From Actinomycetes bacterium (lineage in GTDB: Bacteria; Actinomycetota; Actinomycetes; Propionibacteriales; Propionibacteriaceae): a stretch of 7,560 bases of DNA. Below are positions 1 to 5,726 of the stretch, piece by piece (position 1 is the stretch's first letter; each line of letters starts with the position of its first letter). The stretch lies in NCBI GenBank assembly GCA_023387135.1, contig JAEWIK010000300.1, positions 1 through 7,560 of the forward strand, read 5' to 3'. The translations under genes and the position numbers were made by a program. Below the pieces are notes generated by a model. The model was not told the origin of the DNA. It made no database searches and was given only the letters and a program-made list of their open reading frames with translations.

Positions 1-479
1 CCGGAGGGTCGGACCCGATGACGTTCACGATGTCGGACGCGAGCGCCGCTCACGTCCGCGAACTCACGAGCGGCCTCGGAGCCGTCCTGACGGGCAGGCG
101 CACCTTCGAGGTGGCAGGCGGCTGGGGCGGCAACCACGCCTGGGGTCCCGCCTTCGTCCTCACCCACGACGTGCCCGCGGGCTGGCCGCGTCCGGATTCG
201 ACTGTGCACTTCGTGACCGACGGCCTGGAGAGCGCGGTAGCCCAGGCCAAGGCCGCGGCCGGCGACAAGTCTGTCGGCGTGCACGGCGCAGACACCATCA
301 GCCAGTTGCTCAACGCAGGACTGCTCGACGAGCTGAACATCGACCTCGCCGCGGTGCTGGTCGGTGCGGGAACCCGCCTCTTCGACGCCCTGGAGAACAC
401 CCCGGTCACGCTCGGCAACCCGACGGTCGTCGCCGGCGAGGGAGTCACCCACCTGCGCTACCCCGTCCGAGCGCACTGA
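1..479 (+). CDS. RibD C-terminal / dihydrofolate reductase-like protein, 5' end cut by the window edge
   Basis: The frame is open from the left edge (first full codon at 3) to a TGA at 477-479, so the true start probably lies outside. The ATG at 18 has no clear ribosome binding site. Visible features are GAVLTGRRTFE near the start, a VGVHGAD segment in the middle and QLLNAGLLDELNI followed by LVGAGTRLFDAL near the end. These match the single-domain RibD_C (YyaP/YwjB-like) family, which has a dihydrofolate-reductase fold and is usually about 180-200 residues long. Around 30-50 N-terminal residues are therefore missing, including the usual first strand. Members are predicted NADPH-dependent reductases, but most have no known substrate, so no reaction is assigned. 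The gene runs in the same direction as copB and ends 113 bp before it. The palindrome in between argues against simple co-regulation. Confidence 0.85.
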   Translation, partial: GGSDPMTFTMSDASAAHVRELTSGLGAVLTGRRTFEVAGGWGGNHAWGPAFVLTHDVPAGWPRPDSTVHFVTDGLESAVAQAKAAAGDKSVGVHGADTISQLLNAGLLDELNIDLAAVLVGAGTRLFDALENTPVTLGNPTVVAGEGVTHLRYPVRAH

Positions 480-511
480 TATCCGGCTCACCGCGCCACC
501 GAGCCGTCCGA

Positions 512-533
512 ATTCCCGCACAACGACGGGAAT
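512..533. repeat. Perfect 7-bp inverted repeat with 8-nt spacer
   Basis: ATTCCCG at 512-518 is the exact reverse complement of CGGGAAT at 527-533. It lies 33 bp after the stop of the RibD-like gene and about 60 bp before copB. It could be a regulator site for copB or a weak transcription end for the upstream gene. No T-run follows the second arm, so a classical intrinsic terminator is not supported. Confidence 0.45.
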
Positions 534-558
534 GCCGGCGGCGGGGACGGGGTTGAGA

Positions 559-581
559 CGGATACCCATGGGGGGTATCCG
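559..581. promoter_or_regulatory. Probable CsoR-type copper operator in front of copB
   Basis: The 9-bp arms CGGATACCC (559-567) and GGGTATCCG (573-581) are perfect reverse complements around the 5-bp spacer ATGGG. Known CsoR-family operators in Actinobacteria are pseudo-palindromes with the core TACCC...GGGTA, as seen here. The site ends at the copB Shine-Dalgarno sequence and lies 11 bp from its start codon. The inferred role is repression of copB, relieved by Cu(I). No csoR or cueR gene is in the window, so the regulator would act in trans. The assignment rests on motif shape and position only. Confidence 0.65.
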
Positions 582-587
582 AAGGAG
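582..587 (+). promoter_or_regulatory. Ribosome binding site of copB
   Basis: AAGGAG lies 5 nt before the ATG at 593. It fixes that start, which includes the whole His-rich N-terminus; the next in-frame ATG lies well beyond the His repeats. Its first base directly follows the operator palindrome. Confidence 0.75.
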
Positions 588-592
588 AGTCC

Positions 593-2719
593 ATGACCGG
601 GCACCACGTTCACAGCCAGCCGGAAACGCAACAGCACTCGCCCCAGGAGCACGGCGCCCACGCCGGGCACGACTCCCACGCCGGGCATGACGCTCACGCC
701 GGGCACGACGCTCACGCCGGGCACGACGCTCACGCGGGGCATGGCGGTCACGCGGGGCACGCCGACCACGTGCAGCGGTTCCGGCGGCTGTTCTGGGTGA
801 TGCTGCTGCTGGCGGTGCCGGTGGTGGCATTGTCGCCCATGTTCGCGATGGTGCTCGGCTACGAGGTGCCGACGGACGGGGTGCTCGCGTGGGTGCCGCC
901 GCTGCTGGGGACCGTGCTGTACGCGTGGGGCGGCTCTCCGTTCCTGACCGGTGCGGTGAGCGAGTTGCGGGCCCGGCGCCCGGGGATGATGCTGCTGATC
1001 GGTCTGGCGATCACCGTGGCGTTCCTGGCGAGCTGGGGCGCCACGCTGGGGGTGCTCAGCCACACTCTCGAGTTCTGGTGGGAACTCGCGCTGCTGATCG
1101 TGATCATGCTGCTCGGCCATTGGCTGGAGATGCGCTCGCTCGCGCGGACCACGAGCGCGCTTGACTCGCTGGCCGCCCTCCTGCCCGACACCGCCGAGGT
1201 CGTGCGCGGCGACGCCGTCGAGAAGGTGGCACCCGCCGACCTGGTCGTCGGCGACGTGGTGCTCGTGCGCCCCGGCGGCAGCATCCCCGCCGACGGACGG
1301 ATCGTCGACGGCGAGGCCGAACTCGACGAGTCCATGGTCACCGGCGAATCCCGCACGGTCCGCCGCGGACCGGGCGACGCTGTCACCGCGGGCACCGTCA
1401 GCACCGACTCGGGCCTGCGCGTCGAAGTGCGGGCCACCGGGGAGGACACCACCCTGGCCGGTATCCGCCGGCTGGTCGAGCAGGCGCAGTCCTCGACCTC
1501 CCGGGCGCAACTGCTCGCCGACCGGGCAGCCGCGTGGCTGTTCTGGTTCGCCCTGGGCGCCGCTGCGATCACCGGTGTGGTGTGGCTCCTGCTCGGGCAG
1601 CCCGACCAGGCAGTCGTCAGGGTGATCACGGTGCTGGTGATCGCCTGCCCGCACGCGCTGGGGTTGGCGATCCCGCTCGTCGTGGCGATTTCGACCGAGC
1701 GATCCGCGCGCGCCGGGGTGCTGATCAAGGACAGGTCGGCGCTCGAGCGGATGCGGACCGTCACGACCGTCGTGTTCGACAAGACCGGCACGCTCACCAA
1801 GGGCCAACCCGCGCTGGCGCTCGTCGAGCCCGTGGAAGGACACCCCGAGGCGGACGTGCTGGCCCTCGCCGCCGCGGCGGAGGCCGACAGCGAACACCCG
1901 CTGGCCCGGGCCATCGTCCGCGCCGCCCACGAACGACGCCTCCAACTCCGTCCGGCAACCGAGTTCACGTCCGAACCGGCTCTCGGCGTCTCCGCCCGGG
2001 TAGACGGTGCAGTGATCCGCGTCGGCGGCCCAAGGCTGTTGGCGGAGACCGGGACGAAGGATCCTTTCGCCGGCTCGGACGCGCACGACGCGGGCCTGAC
2101 CAGGCTGTACGTGCTCAGCGACGACAGGCTCATCGGCGCTCTCAGCCTGGCTGACGAGGTCCGACCGGAGTCGGCCCAGACCGTCGAAGCCCTGCACAGG
2201 CTCGGGGTCAGGGTCGCGATGATCACCGGCGATGCCCAGGCCGTCGCCGACCGGGTCGCCGCCGAACTCGGCATCGACACCGTCCTGGCGGAGGTCCGAC
2301 CGGAGGACAAGGCAGCCACTGTCGCGCGACTGCAGGCAACCGGGGAGCGGGTCGCCATGGTCGGCGACGGAGTCAACGACGCGCCCGCGCTCGCACAGGC
2401 CGACGTCGGGCTGGCGATCGGTGCCGGCACCGACGTCGCGATCGCCTCGGCCGGTGTCATCCTCGCCTCGGACGACCCCCGCACCGTCGTGTCCGTGATC
2501 GAGCTGTCCAAAGCCAGCTACCGCAAGATGCTTCAGAACCTGTGGTGGGCGGCCGGCTACAACCTCGTCTCGGTCCCGCTCGCCGCCGGCGTCCTCGCCC
2601 CCATCGGCTTCACCCTGCCCATGGAGGTCGGCGCCCTGCTGATGTCGGCGTCCACAGTCGTCGTCGCCCTCAACGCGCAACTGCTGCGTCGGCTCGACCT
2701 CCGCCCGGCCGCGGGGTAA
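593..2719 (+). CDS. copB: CopB-type P1B-3 heavy-metal (copper/silver) translocating P-type ATPase
   Basis: A 708-residue inner-membrane pump that uses ATP to export metal from the cytoplasm. Residues 4-59 form a His-rich tail with six HAGHDx-like repeats, in place of the CxxC domains of CopA pumps. About eight membrane helices follow; the sixth carries the CPH motif (C352-P353-H354) that defines the P1B-3 group. Core P-type motifs are present: TGES at 250-253 (actuator), DKTGT at 396-400 with phosphorylated D396, the SEHP motif at 433-436 (nucleotide site) and GDGVND at 591-596. The last helices carry GYN...VPLAAG and MSASTVVVALNA, typical of P1B-3. CopB pumps are reported to move Cu(II), Cu(I) or Ag(I); which applies here cannot be read from sequence. 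The start is set by AAGGAG, and an upstream palindrome suggests copper control. The gene stands alone, 20 bp from a convergent gene, with no chaperone or regulator gene beside it. Confidence 0.95.
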   Translation: MTGHHVHSQPETQQHSPQEHGAHAGHDSHAGHDAHAGHDAHAGHDAHAGHGGHAGHADHVQRFRRLFWVMLLLAVPVVALSPMFAMVLGYEVPTDGVLAWVPPLLGTVLYAWGGSPFLTGAVSELRARRPGMMLLIGLAITVAFLASWGATLGVLSHTLEFWWELALLIVIMLLGHWLEMRSLARTTSALDSLAALLPDTAEVVRGDAVEKVAPADLVVGDVVLVRPGGSIPADGRIVDGEAELDESMVTGESRTVRRGPGDAVTAGTVSTDSGLRVEVRATGEDTTLAGIRRLVEQAQSSTSRAQLLADRAAAWLFWFALGAAAITGVVWLLLGQPDQAVVRVITVLVIACPHALGLAIPLVVAISTERSARAGVLIKDRSALERMRTVTTVVFDKTGTLTKGQPALALVEPVEGHPEADVLALAAAAEADSEHPLARAIVRAAHERRLQLRPATEFTSEPALGVSARVDGAVIRVGGPRLLAETGTKDPFAGSDAHDAGLTRLYVLSDDRLIGALSLADEVRPESAQTVEALHRLGVRVAMITGDAQAVADRVAAELGIDTVLAEVRPEDKAATVARLQATGERVAMVGDGVNDAPALAQADVGLAIGAGTDVAIASAGVILASDDPRTVVSVIELSKASYRKMLQNLWWAAGYNLVSVPLAAGVLAPIGFTLPMEVGALLMSASTVVVALNAQLLRRLDLRPAAG
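659..766 (+). repeat. Six 18-bp tandem repeats encoding the His-rich copB tail
   Basis: Six in-frame units each begin with His-Ala-Gly-His (residues 23-28, 29-34, 35-40, 41-46, 47-52 and 53-58). The first four end in Asp-Ser or Asp-Ala; the last two diverge to Gly-Gly and Ala-Asp and use GCG instead of GCC for the first Ala. The middle units are nearly identical at the DNA level, which suggests recent duplication and makes the copy number prone to change by slippage. The His pairs are likely metal ligands. Confidence 0.9.
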
Positions 2720-2739
2720 GGCGGGCTCCGAACCGCACG

Positions 2740-3030
2740 TCAGCGATTCGGGTTCGTGGCCTTCCCGTCCAGCCACAGCGTGTCGGACGGATCCGAATGG
2801 CTACCACCCGAGTTCACGTGCTTGTCGCTGATCTTCGCGCCAGCGGTGATCACGTGCGCCAGCGCCATCGCATGACCCCGTCCAAGGCCGTAGTCCTCGG
2901 CCAGCCACGAAACGATCTCGCCCGATTTCGTGCCTGGCCCGTAGCCCTTCTCGCGCGCCTTGTCGATGAACTGCCGCGGGGTCAGCCCCGTCTTGTCCTC
3001 GGCGTTGTCGAGGTAAGCCTGGAATGACAT
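2740..3030 (-). CDS. DUF4287 domain small protein
   Basis: A 96-residue protein beginning SFQAYLDNAEDKTGLTPRQF, with KSGEIVSWLAEDYGLGRGHA in the middle; both fit the small DUF4287 family. Family members are short, helical, cytoplasmic proteins of unknown function, often found alone or joined to another small domain. Here the domain covers roughly residues 2-70, and a polar tail (NSGGSHSDPSDTLWLDGKATNPNR-like composition) follows. No signal peptide or membrane segment is visible. The ATG at 3030 is chosen because AAGGAGG precedes it by 4 nt. The gene converges on copB with 20 bp between stop codons and is separated from the ECF operon by 146 bp, so it is probably its own transcription unit. 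No function is proposed. Confidence 0.88.
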   Translation of the reverse strand: MSFQAYLDNAEDKTGLTPRQFIDKAREKGYGPGTKSGEIVSWLAEDYGLGRGHAMALAHVITAGAKISDKHVNSGGSHSDPSDTLWLDGKATNPNR

Positions 3031-3034
3031 CGAT

Positions 3035-3041
3035 CCTCCTT
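3035..3041 (-). promoter_or_regulatory. Strong ribosome binding site of the DUF4287 gene
   Basis: On the minus strand this reads AAGGAGG, a full Shine-Dalgarno match 4 nt before the ATG at 3030. A possible -10 hexamer TAGCAT lies at 3060-3065 on the same strand, but no good -35 partner is seen. Confidence 0.7.
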
Positions 3042-3176
3042 GGGGGCCAGCGCGGACTCATGCTAGGTCGGCGGAGCCCCAGCGCAGTAGTCGCAAGAAT
3101 CCGTAGCATCCAGCGATCAGGCCGAAAAGGCGCCCAGCGCGAGTGGGCGGCAGGCGCACCCCAGTCGCCGTGGCGA

Positions 3177-3950
3177 TCAGCCGGCGCCGTGCAGGGCGGC
3201 GACGTGGTGGACGGGGGTGCCTGCCAGCAGCGCGGCGAGTTCTGGGGCCGCGTCGGGAGAGCAACTGAGGAGCACGCAGGACGCCGGGCCGCCGGAGTCG
3301 GCGCGGGCGACCGGCGACGGCTCGCGCCAGGTGAACGCCAGTCCCGCCGACTCCGCGAGCTGCGGGACCTCCCAGGCCAGGCCTTTCGAACCCACTGGCA
3401 GTGCGTCGTGGACGAGTCCGGAGGCGACCGCCGCGGCCACGCTCGCCACCCCGACCTGGTCGGGATGCCCGATGTGCACGTCGTCGCGAGGCGCGGAGAT
3501 CGGCAGGCCAGCGCACAGCACGGCGTCCCCTGCTCGTGACCGGCCGCTCAGCAGGCCACCCGCCGGCACCCGTCCCAGCACCGTCACCCCGATCCCGGTC
3601 GCCTGGGTGGGGACGTTGTCCTCGGTGCTGCCTGTGACGGCGTCGGGGGCGACGCCGGCTTCGGCCGCCAGCCGCTGGATCTCCTCGATCATGAGCCGCC
3701 CGGTCGGTTCGAGTTCGACGCACAGATCGTCGACGACGGCGATCGGGACGGCACCCGCGCAGAGGAGCTCGAGCAGGGGAACGCGGAGCGCGAAGTGGGC
3801 GACAGTCCGGGCGTCGGCACTGACGACATCGGCGGGCTTCGGGCCGATGCCGCCGATGGAGTCGGTGGCCACCACCAGGTCGTCGAGGATGAGCAGGTCG
3901 CGGACGCGCCGCACCGACGGTCGTCCGGACGACGCGGTGTTGGCAGGCAT
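3177..3950 (-). CDS. PurM/AIR-synthase-like kinase, resembling alpha-ribazole kinase CblS
   Basis: A 257-residue protein of the AIR synthase-related (PurM/ThiL/SelD fold) group, which binds ATP and phosphorylates or activates small molecules. Visible blocks are ATDSIGGIGPKPADVV at 28-43, RVPLLELLCAGAVPIAVVDD at 56-75, ELEPTGR at 79-85, TGSTEDNVPT at 106-115 and TGIGVTVLG at 118-126. A GDAVLCAGLP strand follows in the second domain. From memory, these blocks match the CblS-like family, whose Firmicutes members phosphorylate alpha-ribazole in B12 salvage; I could not align them here. ThiL-like or other PurM-fold kinases are alternatives. The ATG at 3950 is preferred over the GTG at 3956 because AGGAG precedes it by 5 nt and overlaps that GTG. 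It starts 8 nt after the glycohydrolase stop and is the last gene of the ECF operon, so its substrate is probably the imported compound. Confidence 0.72.
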   Translation of the reverse strand: MPANTASSGRPSVRRVRDLLILDDLVVATDSIGGIGPKPADVVSADARTVAHFALRVPLLELLCAGAVPIAVVDDLCVELEPTGRLMIEEIQRLAAEAGVAPDAVTGSTEDNVPTQATGIGVTVLGRVPAGGLLSGRSRAGDAVLCAGLPISAPRDDVHIGHPDQVGVASVAAAVASGLVHDALPVGSKGLAWEVPQLAESAGLAFTWREPSPVARADSGGPASCVLLSCSPDAAPELAALLAGTPVHHVAALHGAG

Positions 3951-3955
3951 CGCCA

Positions 3956-3960
3956 CTCCT
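3956..3960 (-). promoter_or_regulatory. Ribosome binding site inside the preceding stop codon, deciding the CblS-like start
   Basis: On the minus strand the sequence reads TTAGGAGTGGCGATG. AGGAG shares two bases with the TAG stop (3959-3961) of the glycohydrolase gene and lies 5 nt before the ATG at 3950. The upstream GTG at 3954-3956 overlaps this site and is therefore an unlikely start. The arrangement suggests translational coupling. Confidence 0.7.
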
Positions 3961-4954
3961 AACGCCTGAGGGGTACGAGCTCCGCGGCGAGCGCGGCAGG
4001 GTCGATGTCGTTGACGCCCTCCAGCGTGGCGAGCATCGCCGAGGGGATGGCATCCAGGCCGCCGAGAGCACCGGCCATGGCCCCGGCCATCGCGCCGATG
4101 GTATCGGTGTCCCCGCCCAGGTTGGCCGCCAGTTCGGTAGCCCGCACCGGGTCGCCGTGGGCGCGCACCAGGAGGCCGACCGCCGCCGGGACGCTCTCCG
4201 TGGTGGTGACCCAGGCACCGACCAGGTCGTACAGCTCGGCGAGGAAGCGCCTGTCGTCCTCGGTTCGCCGCGCGAGGTCGATCGCCAACCTGGTCCTGGC
4301 CGGGACCGACGCAGCGACCGTCTGTTCGCCGCGCGACCGCCCCAGGGCGGCGGCTTCGAGGCCCACCTCGATCGAGTCGTCGAGGTCGGCGCCCTCGATC
4401 GCGGCCGACACGACGCCGGCCACCAGGCTCGCGCCGCTGATCGCGACCCCGGTGTGGTGGGACATCACCGTCGCCTCGACCACGGCGTCGACGAGCGCGT
4501 CCAGGTCGTCTGCCCGGCGCACCAGCCCGATCGGCGCGATCCTCATCGCGGCACCGTTCGTGTCGCCGCCCGACCCGGTGGTGCGGGGGTCAGCTCCCGA
4601 CCGCAGCAGGTCGATCGCCTTGGAGGAGTTCGGGCCCAGGAAGTTGCCCTCGCTGGCTCCGACCCTGTCCGCCCAGGCGACCAGTTCGCGGGCCACGTCC
4701 TCGGCGCGCACCTCACCGGCGGCGTCCCTGATCGTCGCGGCCAGCATGTACGCCTGCTGGGTGTCGTCCGTCACCTGCCCTGCGGCGAAGCCGTCCACGA
4801 TCTGGTGGCCGGGCGGCGCCGGGTGAAAGCCCGTGAGCCAGCCCCAGGTCTGCCGGATGCGTTCCGGAACCCACAACTCGCCGGGCATTCCCATCGCGTC
4901 GCCGAGGGCGAGTCCCGCGAGGGCTCCCGCAGCACGGTCCTGTAGTCCTGTCAT
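3959..4954 (-). CDS. ADP-ribosylglycohydrolase family protein
   Basis: A 331-residue cytoplasmic enzyme of the DraG/ARH family, which uses two Mg2+ ions to hydrolyse the glycosidic bond of ADP-ribosyl groups and related ribosides. The family N-terminus GALAGLALGDAMG is at 10-22, the metal-binding TDDT at 62-65, NGAAMRIAPIGL and SHHTG in the middle, and the second metal motif GGDTDT at 280-285 followed by a Gly/Ala-rich helix. All expected metal ligands are present, so the enzyme should be active, and the length is normal. The ATG at 4954 is preferred over an upstream start at 5002, because the extra residues would overlap ecfT and lack family similarity; GGAG at 4964-4967 is 9 nt upstream. 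The junction with ecfT is TGAGATG. Its place between an ECF transporter and a kinase suggests action on an imported riboside rather than on a modified protein. This role is inferred, and protein de-ADP-ribosylation stays possible. Confidence 0.9.
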   Translation of the reverse strand: MTGLQDRAAGALAGLALGDAMGMPGELWVPERIRQTWGWLTGFHPAPPGHQIVDGFAAGQVTDDTQQAYMLAATIRDAAGEVRAEDVARELVAWADRVGASEGNFLGPNSSKAIDLLRSGADPRTTGSGGDTNGAAMRIAPIGLVRRADDLDALVDAVVEATVMSHHTGVAISGASLVAGVVSAAIEGADLDDSIEVGLEAAALGRSRGEQTVAASVPARTRLAIDLARRTEDDRRFLAELYDLVGAWVTTTESVPAAVGLLVRAHGDPVRATELAANLGGDTDTIGAMAGAMAGALGGLDAIPSAMLATLEGVNDIDPAALAAELVPLRR

Positions 4955-4955
4955 C

Positions 4956-5726
4956 TCACACCACTCCATATCCGAGGCCGTAGCGCAGCCACAACACGAC
5001 ACCGAGAACTGCCACCAGGCCGACGAGGACCGCCACGTCGAGCGGACGCAGCTTGAGGTCGCGCATCGCCGTCATCGAGTTGGACGCCCCGTACCCGCGG
5101 TTGGTCATCGCCACGGCGAGGTTGTCGGCCAGCAGGATCGAGTTCGTGATCAGCGGCACCATGATCGGGACGAACGCGACGATCTGCCCGATCGGGCCCT
5201 TGTCCTTCACCCTGGCGCCCCTGGCCCGTTGGGCCTCGACGATGAGGTCCTTCTTGGTCGCCATCGTCGGGATGAACGACAACGCCGTTGTCACCAGGAT
5301 GGACAGCCAGTAGGGAGCGCGCAGCTTCGACATCACCGCGAGCAGGTCGTCGATCGGCGTGCTGATGGTGAACGCGTAGGTGGCCACCACCATGAGCAGG
5401 ATGCGGGCCACGAAGTTGAGCCCGACGAGCAAGCCGCCGAGCGTGGCGTTCATGCCCCAGAGGCTGAACAGGACGCGCGCGTTCTCCGGCAGCGTGAACT
5501 GGTTGCTGGCCACCATGGTGACCACCACGATCAGCACCATCACCAGCAGCAGCGGTTGCAGCATGGCCCACAGCCCGCCGAGCGGGGTGCGGACCGCCGC
5601 CAGCACCGCGAACAGCACCGCCAGCAGGATCAGGTTGCCCACGGGATGGGTGATCACGAACAGGGACACCATGATGATGAGGAAGGCGACGGCCTTCACC
5701 CTGACATCGAGCCGCTCAAGCGTCAT
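4956..5726 (-). CDS. ecfT: ECF transporter transmembrane (T) component EcfT
   Basis: A 256-residue inner-membrane protein that joins the ATPase subunits to the substrate-binding S-component of an energy-coupling factor importer. Hydrophobic helices lie at about residues 10-27, 29-44, 53-73 and 95-120, with one around YWLSILVTTALSFIPTMA and one at the C-terminus. The two cytoplasmic coupling motifs are visible: AQRARGARV and, further on, AMTNRGYGA, each with the conserved Arg-Gly. The length matches the family (about 250-270). The ATG at 5726 is chosen because GGAGG lies 6 nt upstream. A longer frame to 5816 would add 30 non-hydrophobic residues inside the ATPase gene. The start overlaps the end of the ATPase gene by 11 nt, consistent with coupled translation of partner subunits. 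Confidence 0.92.
   Translation of the reverse strand: MTLERLDVRVKAVAFLIIMVSLFVITHPVGNLILLAVLFAVLAAVRTPLGGLWAMLQPLLLVMVLIVVVTMVASNQFTLPENARVLFSLWGMNATLGGLLVGLNFVARILLMVVATYAFTISTPIDDLLAVMSKLRAPYWLSILVTTALSFIPTMATKKDLIVEAQRARGARVKDKGPIGQIVAFVPIMVPLITNSILLADNLAVAMTNRGYGASNSMTAMRDLKLRPLDVAVLVGLVAVLGVVLWLRYGLGYGVV

Noticed and set aside
553..581. TTGAGA (553-558) and TATCCG (576-581) at 17-bp spacing as the copB promoter
   Set aside because: The -10 match is poor, and the implied start near 588 would leave the AAGGAG site at 582-587 out of the mRNA. The operator position between the boxes is tempting, but the evidence is too weak.
2717..2742. Terminator between the convergent copB and DUF4287 genes
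   Set aside because: Only a 5-bp CCGCC/GGCGG pairing across the copB stop is visible, with no T-run on either strand.
488..2776. 762-residue open frame antisense to copB
   Set aside because: It is low-complexity (His, Arg, Gly, Asp-rich), matches no family, and mirrors the whole of copB, whose P-type motifs are unmistakable. It is a by-product of high GC at wobble positions.
3058..3159. Possible 33-residue minus-strand protein from a GTG at 3159, with a short hydrophobic stretch
   Set aside because: It has no Shine-Dalgarno before the GTG and is only the tail of the out-of-frame shadow; nothing recognisable in it.
3031..3176. Terminator of the ECF operon downstream of the CblS-like gene
   Set aside because: Short GC-rich pairings exist, but none gives a clear stem followed by a T-run.
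3058..4218. 386-residue minus-strand frame overlapping the glycohydrolase and CblS-like genes
   Set aside because: It is Arg/Pro-rich and out of frame with two recognisable genes.
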